Counted from the stretch's first letter, positions 1-7,150 are shown. The stretch: DNA of 10,958 bases from SFLA01 sp045595165 (GCA_045595165.1 JAZNZY010000016.1:1-10958); one strand, 5' to 3'. Notes: generated by a model not told the origin, from the sequence alone. Numbers and translations: made by a program.

Positions 1-2
1 AC

Positions 3-44
3 AATCACCCCAAGAAGTCTGCGACTTCTTGGGGACCCCGACAA
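3..44 (-). repeat. Palindromic intergenic repeat, copy 1
   Basis: A 42-base element whose exact reverse complement occurs at 7171-7212. Inside it, CCCCAAGAAGTC (8-19) and GACTTCTTGGGG (23-34) form a perfect 12-bp stem around a TGC loop, followed by an overlapping GGGGACCCC palindrome (31-39). Taking the TTGTCGGGG end as the start, this copy reads on the minus strand and begins right after the T-run of the terminator at 44-77. The hairpin itself has no T-run, so it is not an ordinary intrinsic terminator. It resembles REP-like or MITE-like elements, but no transposase is present and the family is not recognised. Confidence 0.9.
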
Positions 45-77
45 AAAAACAGCGGTCTGCAAAGACCGCTGTTTTTT
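44..77 (-). terminator. Intrinsic terminator of the FkbH/ACP/MBOAT/DHHW operon
   Basis: A perfect 15-bp inverted repeat (44-58 with 63-77) encloses a four-base loop. On the minus strand the hairpin starts three bases after the TAA stop of the DHHW gene and is followed by a run of seven T (plus-strand A at 43-49). The plus strand also ends in six T, so it could act in both directions. Confidence 0.93.
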
Positions 78-79
78 AT

Positions 80-1681
80 TTAGTCAATAAGATTAACCAG
101 ATAGTTATACCAAGCCTGGGTATTACCGGAAGAGGTATTTACCATAAACACTATATCGGTAAGACCGTAATCCTTGAATTCCTCGTAGATATTCATATCC
201 ACGTGGCGGGGATCGATAACGATAATGTTTCCGTAATGCTCGGTAAGATAAGGAACGAATGCGTTGCCGTAGGAATCCTTGATAACCAGAATGGATTTAT
301 CCTGAGGATTTTCGGGCACGTTGATAACCATATAAGGATGGTCGCCGGAGATAAAGGCAGTATATCCCTTAATTCCCGTGTTGATACAGAAATTGTGAGT
401 TGATGAATTTCCGTCATTGCGGAAGATCGTCATTGTGAGCGCCTTGTTGGGCATATAAGCTTCGATAGTATCGTAGAAGCTCTTTACACGCTCATCGCCG
501 GTATAGCCGTACATAGAACCGATATATTTATCGGTAATTATCTCCACATCAAAATCCTCGATGGGCGTAGGTGTCATACCAACGGATTTAATAAACTCGG
601 AATATGCGTAGTACGCACCTCTGTGTGTCCAATGGTGGTCACTCTTGAAGAAGAGGTATTCCTCGGCGTGCTCAACGTAAACGTTTTTAAGGTTTACGAA
701 GTTAACGTCGCCAACTATTGCCGCTTCCATTTTATCAAGTATAGCGCCCTGATTGGATATTTTGGAGCTTACCTCGGGGTCCGTAATGGTAATGGTTGCG
801 AGAGGCGCAATAACCACGCTCATACGGGTATCGGGGAACATCTGGGCATACCGCTCATAAATAGCCGCATATCTGGGTGCATAGGTAGCAGAGAAGAAGG
901 ACTGGGAATATGCCGCACCCTTATAGATTATAAGTCCGCTGGGCAGGAAATCGGGGGCACCATCTTGCGGAGTTTCTATAACGATAGCGTTGACCGTGAT
1001 TTCACACGCTGCACTGAAGGCTTCTCCGTCTTTATTAACGGTGGCAGTAACGGTGGCTTTTCCCGCAGAATCACCCTTGACGGTTACGGTGCCATCGTTA
1101 TTTATGACGATTGAAATACCCGTGTCGCCGGTAACGGACCATACGAGATTTTCATAACCCTCGCCAACAGTTGCGGAAAGCAGGAAGGTTGCGCCTGCGG
1201 TAAAGGTGGTGCTATCCGCAGAAAGCTTAATAGGAATTATTGCGGGTGCTTCATCGGAAACTTCGCTTTCATCGGAAACATCGGATTCCTCGGGAGGAAT
1301 GGGAGGCAAAGAAAATTCGGGTAAGCTAAAATCATCGCTTTCGTCTTCACCGCCCTGACCTGCGTTAGGGTCGATAATTACCGTCATTCCTTCCCTTTCG
1401 TAAATAATGGAAAGGGATTTAAGAGTATCCATTTTTTTGGAGAGAGAAACCAGCGTTTCTCTTCCGATAAAGGTATCCGAAACGAAATCGGCAATATCCG
1501 CAAAGTACTCGCCGCTCAACAAAGTATCCCAGGTGAAATCGGGCATAGTTGCAAGATTGCGGTTTTCGATCTCGGAAACCGTGGGACGCTCCGTCTGGCA
1601 GAGATTGAGCACAGCAACGGAGCCCAGTAGGATAATAAAAATAAATAAAACCAGTTCATCAATAAATTTATTGTTTTTCAT
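80..1681 (-). CDS. DHHW/AlgX-like membrane-anchored protein with an inserted Ig-like domain
   Basis: Last gene of the operon, 533 residues. One N-terminal membrane helix (about residues 10-27) is followed by the ENRNLA...F..R region typical of DHHW-family proteins (37-75), so the rest should lie outside the cell. Residues 108-147 are an acidic Ser/Pro/Glu-rich linker. About 150-233 looks like a bacterial Ig-like (Big_2) domain, including the pattern NNDGTVTVKGDSAGKATVTA. The catalytic half follows, with the signature D348-H349-H350-W351 and a KDSYGNAF block (468-475) whose Ser470 is the likely SGNH-type nucleophile. The start is ATG, with AAGGG about ten bases upstream overlapping the end of the MBOAT gene. 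By analogy with AlgX/AlgJ and DltD, it should take the acyl group from the MBOAT partner and place it on a surface polymer. The fold assignment is firm; the substrate is inferred. Confidence 0.88.
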   Translation of the reverse strand: MKNNKFIDELVLFIFIILLGSVAVLNLCQTERPTVSEIENRNLATMPDFTWDTLLSGEYFADIADFVSDTFIGRETLVSLSKKMDTLKSLSIIYEREGMTVIIDPNAGQGGEDESDDFSLPEFSLPPIPPEESDVSDESEVSDEAPAIIPIKLSADSTTFTAGATFLLSATVGEGYENLVWSVTGDTGISIVINNDGTVTVKGDSAGKATVTATVNKDGEAFSAACEITVNAIVIETPQDGAPDFLPSGLIIYKGAAYSQSFFSATYAPRYAAIYERYAQMFPDTRMSVVIAPLATITITDPEVSSKISNQGAILDKMEAAIVGDVNFVNLKNVYVEHAEEYLFFKSDHHWTHRGAYYAYSEFIKSVGMTPTPIEDFDVEIITDKYIGSMYGYTGDERVKSFYDTIEAYMPNKALTMTIFRNDGNSSTHNFCINTGIKGYTAFISGDHPYMVINVPENPQDKSILVIKDSYGNAFVPYLTEHYGNIIVIDPRHVDMNIYEEFKDYGLTDIVFMVNTSSGNTQAWYNYLVNLID

Positions 1682-1696
1682 TCTCCCACCGCCCTT

Positions 1697-3184
1697 CTAA
1701 AATTTAAAGTAGATGAAGGGATTATAGGAATCCCCTGCAAGACGCACGGTGCAAAGAGCAAACAATGCGATAATAACTACGGTTTTAAATACACGGTCAA
1801 TAGTATACGCCTTTTCTTCGCCAAGCGATACGTTGATCTTGGCGCGTATCTTGCCCATAATGAATGCGGCAAGAGGAGTACAGCTTATAAGGGCTACTAT
1901 AAGCAGCAGACCGTTTTCGTATATCATTGATTCTGAGTACACGTTGGTAAAACCGGTAGTGCCGATACCGAAATAATGGCCGAGCTTTACAAACAAATTC
2001 TGCTCGTTATAGAATATTGCATAACCGAAAAGGGTTATAAACACAAAGGATACGCGCTGAATAATGGTAGACAGCATATCCGGCAGGCGTTTATAGGCTT
2101 TATCCAGCACGAACTTTTCAAGAATAAGCCATGCGCCGTAATACACGCCCCACAGAACGTAGTTCCAGCTTGCGCCGTGCCAAAGACCTGTGGAAAACCA
2201 AACTACAGTAAGTGCTATAATGGTAGGCAGATTCTTTGCTGCAGTCTTGTGTCCCGATTTTTTGAGAGCTTTGGTAAGCTTTGTCATAAGCTTGGAACGC
2301 ATAACGGGATAGAACAGATAATCTCTGAACCAACCTCCCAACGTCATATGCCAACGACGCCAGTATTCCGTGACGTTTTTGGATATGTAGGGGTAGTCGA
2401 AGTTTTCGGGGAAGGTAAATCCAAAAACGTGTCCTAAGCCGATAGCCATATCCGAATATCCGGAGAAATCGAAATAAACCTGCAGTGCATAGAACAAAAC
2501 TCCCGCCCAACTGCTGAGCACGGTAGGACCTGCAGTAGATGCAAACAGATTTTCCGCCGCCAGCGAGCAGGTGTTTGCGAAAATAACCTTTTTGCCCATA
2601 CCGATTGCGAATCTGTAAAGACCGTCATTAATCTCCTTTGCGGAAACACGGCGGTATTCAAGCTGACCCTCTATATCCGTATAACGGACAATAGGACCTG
2701 CCACCAGCTGAGGGAAGAAGGTTATGAACAAAAGCAGACGTGAAAAAGACTTCTGAGGAGGGCAGTTTTCACGGTAAACGTCGATAACGTAGGTCATCGC
2801 CTGGAAGGTATAAAAGCTTATACCCAAAGGCAAAACGATGGCGGGAACGGGAATTGAAGAGCCCAAAACAGCGTTAATCGATTCCACGGCAAAGCCTGCA
2901 TATTTGAATACGCCCAGCATTGCAAGGTTTAATATAACACCGCCTGTAACCGCCAGCTTGCGTGCGGCAGGCGTTTTTCCTTTGCCAACCAATATACCGA
3001 ATACATAGTTGATAACTGCCGAAAACAGCATTAAAAACAGATATACCGGCTCGCCCCAGGCGTAGAAAAACAAGGAAAATACCAAAAGTATTCCTCTGCG
3101 CCAGGTGCTGTTTTTTACCATAAAGTACAAAAGCATTAGCAGAGGCAGGAAAATATATACAAAAAACGGACTTGAGAATACCAT
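1697..3184 (-). CDS. MBOAT-family membrane O-acyltransferase (AlgI/DltB-like)
   Basis: A polytopic membrane protein of 495 residues, the usual size for AlgI-type members. Visible family marks are YTFQAMTYVIDVYR (125-138), PQLVAGPI (158-165), YFDFSGYSDMAIG (237-249), EYWRRWHMTLGGWFRDYLFYP (about 273-293, with His279), STGLWHGASWNYVLWG (331-346, with the expected catalytic His336) and the C-terminal NPFIYFKF. MBOAT proteins of this group move acyl groups from a cytoplasmic donor, here probably the ACP encoded just upstream, to an acceptor at the outer face of the membrane. The gene starts with ATG nine bases after the ACP stop, with AGAGG at 3197-3201, and it ends 15 bases before the DHHW gene. 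The acyl group and acceptor cannot be read from sequence. Alginate is not implied: no alginate genes are present. Confidence 0.94.
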   Translation of the reverse strand: MVFSSPFFVYIFLPLLMLLYFMVKNSTWRRGILLVFSLFFYAWGEPVYLFLMLFSAVINYVFGILVGKGKTPAARKLAVTGGVILNLAMLGVFKYAGFAVESINAVLGSSIPVPAIVLPLGISFYTFQAMTYVIDVYRENCPPQKSFSRLLLFITFFPQLVAGPIVRYTDIEGQLEYRRVSAKEINDGLYRFAIGMGKKVIFANTCSLAAENLFASTAGPTVLSSWAGVLFYALQVYFDFSGYSDMAIGLGHVFGFTFPENFDYPYISKNVTEYWRRWHMTLGGWFRDYLFYPVMRSKLMTKLTKALKKSGHKTAAKNLPTIIALTVVWFSTGLWHGASWNYVLWGVYYGAWLILEKFVLDKAYKRLPDMLSTIIQRVSFVFITLFGYAIFYNEQNLFVKLGHYFGIGTTGFTNVYSESMIYENGLLLIVALISCTPLAAFIMGKIRAKINVSLGEEKAYTIDRVFKTVVIIALFALCTVRLAGDSYNPFIYFKF

Positions 3185-3193
3185 TTTTAGAAA

Positions 3194-3430
3194 TTACCTC
3201 TTTCTGCGTGCGGCTACGATATCAGCAAGCTCACCCACGTTATTCATTCCCACAACCTCTTTCATACTGAATTTCATACCGAATTCTTCTTCGATAGCGG
3301 AAATGAGGGTGATATGGGTAAGAGAATCCCAATCTTCTATATCTTCTGCAGTTGTAGAAGCGTTAACTGTAACGTCTTCATCAAATACATCGGCAAAAAC
3401 TTTGTTTAATCTTTCGTATATCTCATTCAT
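3194..3430 (-). CDS. Acyl carrier protein dedicated to the operon
   Basis: A small acidic protein of 78 residues with the carrier-protein core WDSLTHITL. Ser36 in the D35-S36-L37 motif is the 4'-phosphopantetheine attachment site. The predicted four-helix pattern (residues 2-16, 36-50, 55-60, 64-74) and length match ACP/DltC-type proteins. It ends in a basic RRKR tail. The gene begins one base after the stop of the FkbH-like gene, and its ribosome site (AGAAAGG at 3442-3448) lies inside that gene, so the two are probably made together. Its position between an FkbH-like enzyme and an MBOAT protein argues that it carries the acyl group between them, as DltC does between DltA and DltB. It is less likely to be the fatty-acid ACP because no fab gene is adjacent. 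Confidence 0.93.
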   Translation of the reverse strand: MNEIYERLNKVFADVFDEDVTVNASTTAEDIEDWDSLTHITLISAIEEEFGMKFSMKEVVGMNNVGELADIVAARRKR

Positions 3431-3431
3431 T

Positions 3432-5165
3432 TTATAAATTACCTTTCTGTATATGTGTTTTCTTCAGCTTGAAATTATCCGTATCTGCGGTAAAGGTATT
3501 ATCGCCGTTGGGAGTAAAGCCCAGCTTTTCGTAAATATCCGCTACCATAGCATTTTTCGGGGTCTTAATATATTCACCAACGACCTTTTTATAACCTTCG
3601 GCGCGAGCTGTTTCCACCATGGTGTTGATGATAAACTCTTCCATTCCCCTCTTGAGAACGCGGCAGGACATAAGATAGGTGTTTACGAAAAGGCAGTCTT
3701 CCCGCTTTTCCATAATTACCGCGGAAATAAGTCCGTGATCACCGAATTTATCCTTAAGGGTGAAATAAAGGGTTATAAATCTATCGTCCTTTGCGATATC
3801 TTCGATTTCCTGCTCGGTATATCTTACCGTGCGGAGATTGAACTGGTTGGAACGCTGAGTAAGCTGTGCGATTCTGGGAAAATGATAGGTATCAAAGGGC
3901 TTTGCCTCTGCCACCATCTCAAGACTCTTGAGGTAATCATCGTAATCCAGACATTTGCTTTGCAAAGAAACACGCTCCGCTTCGGCACGGTATTGGTCGG
4001 TACGCATATGGTCTTCCTTGGAATAGGAAGCGGTTCCGAACAATCCTTCTGCGCGCAGGAAATCCACGTATTCTTCGGGATTTTCAGGCAATTCGGGCAC
4101 GGTAATATCGGGAATAAGGCTGCGTACCACTTCACGCTCGAAGGGGTTATCATCCAAAAATACCATACTGTCCATACCGATATTGAGTACGTCACGGATA
4201 TAGCGGATATTGCTGGCTTTATCCTGCCAGTTGGCAACGAAAACAGAAATATCCTCAAGACGAAGCACCATTTCGGGATGATTTATAAAGGGATCTTTTG
4301 CGTTTTCTTCGTTATTTTTGGAGCAAACGCACAAGATTATACCGCGGTTTTTAAGCTCTTTGAGCCAAAGCTGGAAATGTGTAAATGCGTGACCCGTACC
4401 AAGTTCGCCGATCTGAATACCGTCCGTGCCGTCATCACCGACGACGCCGCCCCAAAGGGTGTTATCAAGGTCAAGAACAGCACATTTCTTTATCTTTCCT
4501 TCTGCGGAAAGAACGATATCGGTTATGCTCTTTGCGATAAGGGGAAGGATATCGGTGCGGAAGGGCATTTTGGCAATACAGAACATCTTGTTATCCCGCA
4601 ATGCACTTTCCCCTGCTCTGCTCTGAATCCCCTCAATATCGCAAATAAATACGTTTTTGTATTCACCGCTTTTTTCGGCAAGCAGAAAATTAAGCTTTCT
4701 TGTCTGGTAAGCAAAGGAATCTACGGTTTTTGCGCCGAAATCACCGAATATACGGTCATCCCATACGGGAAAATTAAACTGAATTATACGGGATTTGCTG
4801 TTTGTGGAAATCCTGCTCCAAACTGAGGTTATGGAATCGCACACAGTTTGTGCGAAATCCTTGCGGCTGTCAAGCGGAGTTTCGCAAAAGCGCATATACA
4901 ATTTATCCGTGCAGTTTATAACCGCAACGTAAGCGCATCCGTGGCTGTAAAGCTCGGATGCAGGATCCATAGTCTGCGCATCTATCTGATTATAATCGGA
5001 ATCGAAAACATCAAAATTTATACCCTTTTCGTATCCCCAGCCGCGCAAAGCAACGGCAATATGCTGGGTAGCGCAATCACCGATAATGCCCAGTTTTGTG
5101 ACGGGAAGGGATGAAAAATCTTTCTTTAAATTTCTTTTAAGATCTGTAAAGGCGGGTATGTTCAA
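3432..5165 (-). CDS. FkbH-like HAD-family protein, predicted glyceryl-ACP loader
   Basis: First gene of the operon, 577 residues. Three parts are visible: an N-terminal SGNH-like FkbH region with GDCATQ (29-34); a HAD domain (about 225-370) with motif I D232-L-D234-NTLWGG, motif II CSKNNEEN (Ser282), the WQDK lysine Lys316, and the acidic LDDNPFERE block (Asp338, Asp339); and a GNAT-like C-terminal part starting with the family mark TQRSNQFNLRT (436-446). Characterised FkbH proteins take the phosphoglyceryl group of 1,3-bisphosphoglycerate, remove the phosphate and leave glyceryl on an ACP thiol. All HAD residues needed for this appear present. The start is TTG, chosen because AGGAGGG lies six bases upstream and no in-frame ATG fits. 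The ACP gene follows after one base, which supports the carrier-loading role. The exact acyl product is inferred. Confidence 0.92.
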   Translation of the reverse strand: MNIPAFTDLKRNLKKDFSSLPVTKLGIIGDCATQHIAVALRGWGYEKGINFDVFDSDYNQIDAQTMDPASELYSHGCAYVAVINCTDKLYMRFCETPLDSRKDFAQTVCDSITSVWSRISTNSKSRIIQFNFPVWDDRIFGDFGAKTVDSFAYQTRKLNFLLAEKSGEYKNVFICDIEGIQSRAGESALRDNKMFCIAKMPFRTDILPLIAKSITDIVLSAEGKIKKCAVLDLDNTLWGGVVGDDGTDGIQIGELGTGHAFTHFQLWLKELKNRGIILCVCSKNNEENAKDPFINHPEMVLRLEDISVFVANWQDKASNIRYIRDVLNIGMDSMVFLDDNPFEREVVRSLIPDITVPELPENPEEYVDFLRAEGLFGTASYSKEDHMRTDQYRAEAERVSLQSKCLDYDDYLKSLEMVAEAKPFDTYHFPRIAQLTQRSNQFNLRTVRYTEQEIEDIAKDDRFITLYFTLKDKFGDHGLISAVIMEKREDCLFVNTYLMSCRVLKRGMEEFIINTMVETARAEGYKKVVGEYIKTPKNAMVADIYEKLGFTPNGDNTFTADTDNFKLKKTHIQKGNL

Positions 5166-5171
5166 AGAGAT

Positions 5172-5178
5172 CCCTCCT
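5172..5178 (-). promoter_or_regulatory. Ribosome binding site fixing a TTG start
   Basis: AGGAGGG on the minus strand, six bases before the TTG at 5163-5165. It is the strongest ribosome site in the operon and is the reason for accepting a non-ATG start for the FkbH-like gene. Confidence 0.85.
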
Positions 5179-5199
5179 ATTTATTATATTAGTCATAAC

Positions 5200-5228
5200 A
5201 GTATACAACTCAAAACGCCAAAAGTCAA
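5200..5228 (-). promoter_or_regulatory. Sigma-A promoter of the FkbH/ACP/MBOAT/DHHW operon
   Basis: Minus-strand TTGACT (5223-5228) and TATACT (5200-5205) are separated by exactly 17 bases. Transcription would start near 5193, giving a leader of about 28 bases, too short for a riboswitch. No operator-like dyad is obvious around it. Confidence 0.85.
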
Positions 5229-5299
5229 CAAGATAGGTGGTTTTTCGTAATAATTTAACACATAATTAATTTTATATTTACTGTGTCTTTGCAGAGCAA

Positions 5300-5328
5300 T
5301 TGACTTTTTGAAACAAAGTGTATATAAT
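5300..5328 (+). promoter_or_regulatory. Sigma-A promoter of ribF
   Basis: TTGACT (5300-5305) and a consensus TATAAT (5323-5328) with a 17-base spacer. Predicted start of transcription is near 5335, so the leader is about 28 bases. The promoter diverges from the one at 5200-5228. The AT-rich stretch between the two -35 boxes (5229-5299) shows no other feature I can name. Confidence 0.87.
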
Positions 5329-5347
5329 ACGGTTAAACCGAATTTTG

Positions 5348-5355
5348 AAAGGAGG
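5348..5355 (+). promoter_or_regulatory. Ribosome binding site fixing the ribF start
   Basis: AAAGGAGG, seven bases before ATG at 5363. It rules out the in-frame GTG at 5318, which lies upstream of the -10 box. Confidence 0.9.
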
Positions 5356-5362
5356 ATTAGGA

Positions 5363-6268
5363 ATGACCGTATTTAACGAACCGTTTGTGAAATTAAACGG
5401 CAAGACCGCAGTGGCGCTGGGATTTTTTGACGGCGTGCACGAAGGGCACAAAGCGGTAATTAATGCCGCGGTAAAATACAGCCGTGAAAATAATATTCCC
5501 GCCGTGATTTGGACATTCGTTAATTCTCCCAAAAAGACAGCTCTTTCCATAACCGATAATGACGAAAGGAAAGTGATTTTTGAAGCACTTGGTGTGGATA
5601 CACTCATAGCTTTCCCCTTTTCCGGGGATGTAAAAGGACTTACAAAAGCTGAGTTTGTAAACACCGTTTTAAGGGATTGTCTTAACGCTGAAAAAGTCTT
5701 TTGCGGCTTTAACTATTCCTTCGGTGCAGGCGGAAAAGGAACGCCGGAGGAGCTGAAAAAGCTTTGCGAATCCCAAGGAATTTCTGTGGAAATATCCGAG
5801 GAAATTTCCGTACAAGGTGAAACGGTAAGCTCCACAAAAATTCGGGAATATATAGAAAACGGATTCCCCGAAAAAGCAAATGCGCTTTTGGGAAGACCGT
5901 ACAGTATTAACGGTGCCGTATCCCATGGAAAAAAGCTGGGCAGAACCCTCGGTTTCCCCACGGCTAACATAAAGATCTGCGAAAACAAGGTGCTCCCGAA
6001 GGACGGCGTCTACTTTACCGTAACCGAATTTGAAGGGAAACGCTTTTACGGTATTACCAATATCGGTACTAATCCCACGGTGGAAGATAAACAACGCCGA
6101 GCCGAAAACTATATTTTTGATTTTAACGGCGATCTGTACGGAAAAGAGATAAAGATAAAATTCTTAAGCTTTATCCGCGGAGAAAAGAAGTTTGATACGG
6201 TGGAGTTGCTTGCAGAGCAAGTGAAAAAGGATATTCAAACAGCAAAAAGCTATATTCAACACAAATAA
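5363..6268 (+). CDS. ribF: Bifunctional riboflavin kinase / FAD synthetase
   Basis: A cytoplasmic enzyme of 301 residues that phosphorylates riboflavin to FMN and adenylates FMN to FAD. The N-terminal nucleotidyltransferase domain carries G20-FFDGVHEGH29 (the GxFDGxHxGH ATP site), the FNYSFGAGGKG block (116-126) and VSSTKIREYI (155-164). The C-terminal riboflavin kinase domain (from about 180) carries GRTLGFPTANI (193-203), GITNIGTNPTVED (230-242) and ENYIFDF (249-254 region) with the expected glutamate. Length and domain order are normal for bacterial RibF. The start at 5363 is set by the strong ribosome site and the promoter just upstream. It is a single-gene transcription unit here, with a terminator starting at its stop codon. 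No FMN riboswitch is possible in the short leader. Confidence 0.96.
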   Translation: MTVFNEPFVKLNGKTAVALGFFDGVHEGHKAVINAAVKYSRENNIPAVIWTFVNSPKKTALSITDNDERKVIFEALGVDTLIAFPFSGDVKGLTKAEFVNTVLRDCLNAEKVFCGFNYSFGAGGKGTPEELKKLCESQGISVEISEEISVQGETVSSTKIREYIENGFPEKANALLGRPYSINGAVSHGKKLGRTLGFPTANIKICENKVLPKDGVYFTVTEFEGKRFYGITNIGTNPTVEDKQRRAENYIFDFNGDLYGKEIKIKFLSFIRGEKKFDTVELLAEQVKKDIQTAKSYIQHK

Positions 6269-6298
6269 AAAATCCAAGTCTTTCGACTTGGATTTTTT
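6267..6298. terminator. Bidirectional intrinsic terminator between ribF and tRNA-Arg
   Basis: A perfect 14-bp inverted repeat (6267-6280 with 6285-6298) around a TTTC loop, ending in six T on the plus strand and six T on the minus strand. It overlaps the ribF stop codon by two bases and the last base of the tRNA CCA end, so it can end both converging transcripts. Confidence 0.92.
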
Positions 6299-6372
6299 GG
6301 CACCCGCAGCGGGAATCGAACCCACAACTAGCCCTTAGGAGGGGCTTGTTATATCCATTTAACTATGCAGGC
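6298..6372 (-). tRNA. tRNA-Arg(CCU)
   Basis: 75 bases that fold as a full cloverleaf. The acceptor stem is GCCTGCA with TGCGGGT, including G1-U72 and U4-G69 wobbles. The D stem is GTTA/TAAC with GG in the loop. The anticodon stem AGCCC/GGGCT encloses CTCCTAA, giving anticodon CCU (plus-strand 6337-6339), which reads AGG. The variable loop is four bases, and the T arm is GTGGG-TTCGATT-CCCGC. Discriminator G73 suits arginine, and CCA is encoded in the gene (6298-6300). It is a lone tRNA gene with its own promoter and a shared terminator. Confidence 0.96.
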
Positions 6373-6383
6373 GTGCTTTGTGT

Positions 6384-6412
6384 ATTTTACACCAAAGGAA
6401 GGAATTTGTCAA
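6384..6412 (-). promoter_or_regulatory. Sigma-A promoter of tRNA-Arg
   Basis: Minus-strand consensus TTGACA (6407-6412) and TAAAAT (6384-6389) with a 17-base spacer. Transcription would begin near 6377, only about five bases before the mature tRNA 5' end. The -35 box is seven bases from the -35 box of the divergent PAP2 promoter. Confidence 0.87.
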
Positions 6413-6419
6413 CCTGATA

Positions 6420-6448
6420 TTGATTTTTAAATAAAACGGAGTTATAAT
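6420..6448 (+). promoter_or_regulatory. Sigma-A promoter of the PAP2-like gene
   Basis: TTGATT (6420-6425) and consensus TATAAT (6443-6448) with a 17-base spacer. The predicted start is near 6455, giving a leader of under 20 bases that is little more than the AAGGAG ribosome site at 6460-6465. Confidence 0.83.
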
Positions 6449-6472
6449 GTTTTTTCGACAAGGAGAACAAAA

Positions 6473-7150
6473 ATGAAACTGTACAGATTTTTTAAAGAGA
6501 AGCCGTATACACTTCTTTCGTTATATTGGTTAGTTCAAATCGCGTGGTATCAGGTAGCTTTAAGGTTTTCGATATTCGGAAACGAAGTTATTATGATCCC
6601 ATTCAACAGTATAGATAATCTTATTCCTTTTTGCGAGTTATTTATACTTCCCTACGTTTTGTGGTACCCCTATATTCTGTTCGTAAACGTTTACATTGCA
6701 CGGAACGGAAACAAGCAGGAATATATGTATCTGGCTTTGATGACGATTATCGGAATGGTAATATGCCTTGCCGGCAACACCGTTTTCCCCACTCAGATAA
6801 TAAGAGATGAAAACCTGATCGAAAATCTTGGCAGAAGCAACATATTCACAAAGCTTACCGCTTTTATTTATTCCTGCGATACACCGCCCAGGCTGGTATT
6901 CCCCAGTATGCACGTTTACGGCTCTGTCGTACTTGCGGCGGCGATGCTTCGGTGCAAGGCGACAAAGCGTTGGATAAATATTGCAAGCGTAACCTTGTGC
7001 GTACTGATATGTCTTTCCACAATGTTTATAAAACAACATTCGGTTATTGATTTCGCGTCCGCATTACTGTTGTTTGCGGTTCTTCACATTGGCTATATAA
7101 TAATATTAAAAATTAAAAACAAATCACTTCAAGAAAAAGGTGTCCGTTAA
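6473..7150 (+). CDS. PAP2-superfamily membrane phosphatase-like protein
   Basis: An integral membrane protein of 225 residues with about five or six hydrophobic helices (near 14-32, 54-74, 86-105, 146-160, 168-186, 194-213). Two of the three PAP2 phosphatase motifs are clear: PSMHVYGS (144-151, His147) and STMFIKQHSVIDFAS (182-196), where His189 and Asp193 fit the H-x3-D pair. The usual arginine of that motif is replaced by Thr183. The first motif is weak: only FPTQIIRDE (105-113, Arg111) lies in the right place, without the normal RP. PAP2 enzymes cleave lipid phosphates or pyrophosphates such as phosphatidate or undecaprenyl pyrophosphate, or transfer phospho-head groups. Which of these applies cannot be told. 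ATG is preceded by AAGGAG seven bases away. It is a single-gene unit with its own promoter and terminator. Confidence 0.85.
   Translation: MKLYRFFKEKPYTLLSLYWLVQIAWYQVALRFSIFGNEVIMIPFNSIDNLIPFCELFILPYVLWYPYILFVNVYIARNGNKQEYMYLALMTIIGMVICLAGNTVFPTQIIRDENLIENLGRSNIFTKLTAFIYSCDTPPRLVFPSMHVYGSVVLAAAMLRCKATKRWINIASVTLCVLICLSTMFIKQHSVIDFASALLLFAVLHIGYIIILKIKNKSLQEKGVR

Noticed and set aside
80..3184. Alginate or cellulose acetylation genes (algI/algJ proper)
   Set aside because: The MBOAT and DHHW proteins share the general fold and logic, but no alginate or cellulose synthesis genes are present, and the dedicated FkbH-like protein and ACP point to an ACP-borne group instead of acetyl-CoA.
3453..4826. 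A 457-codon open frame on the plus strand opposite the FkbH-like gene
   Set aside because: It lies wholly antisense to a gene with full family motifs, has no ribosome site or promoter, and its translation shows no recognisable domain. Long antisense frames are a by-product of the codon use here.
5318..5362. An upstream GTG start for ribF
   Set aside because: It lies before the -10 box of the ribF promoter, and the family-like N terminus and strong ribosome site both point to ATG at 5363.
5329..5362. An FMN riboswitch controlling ribF
   Set aside because: The predicted leader is about 28 bases, far too short for the RFN aptamer, and none of its conserved segments is present.
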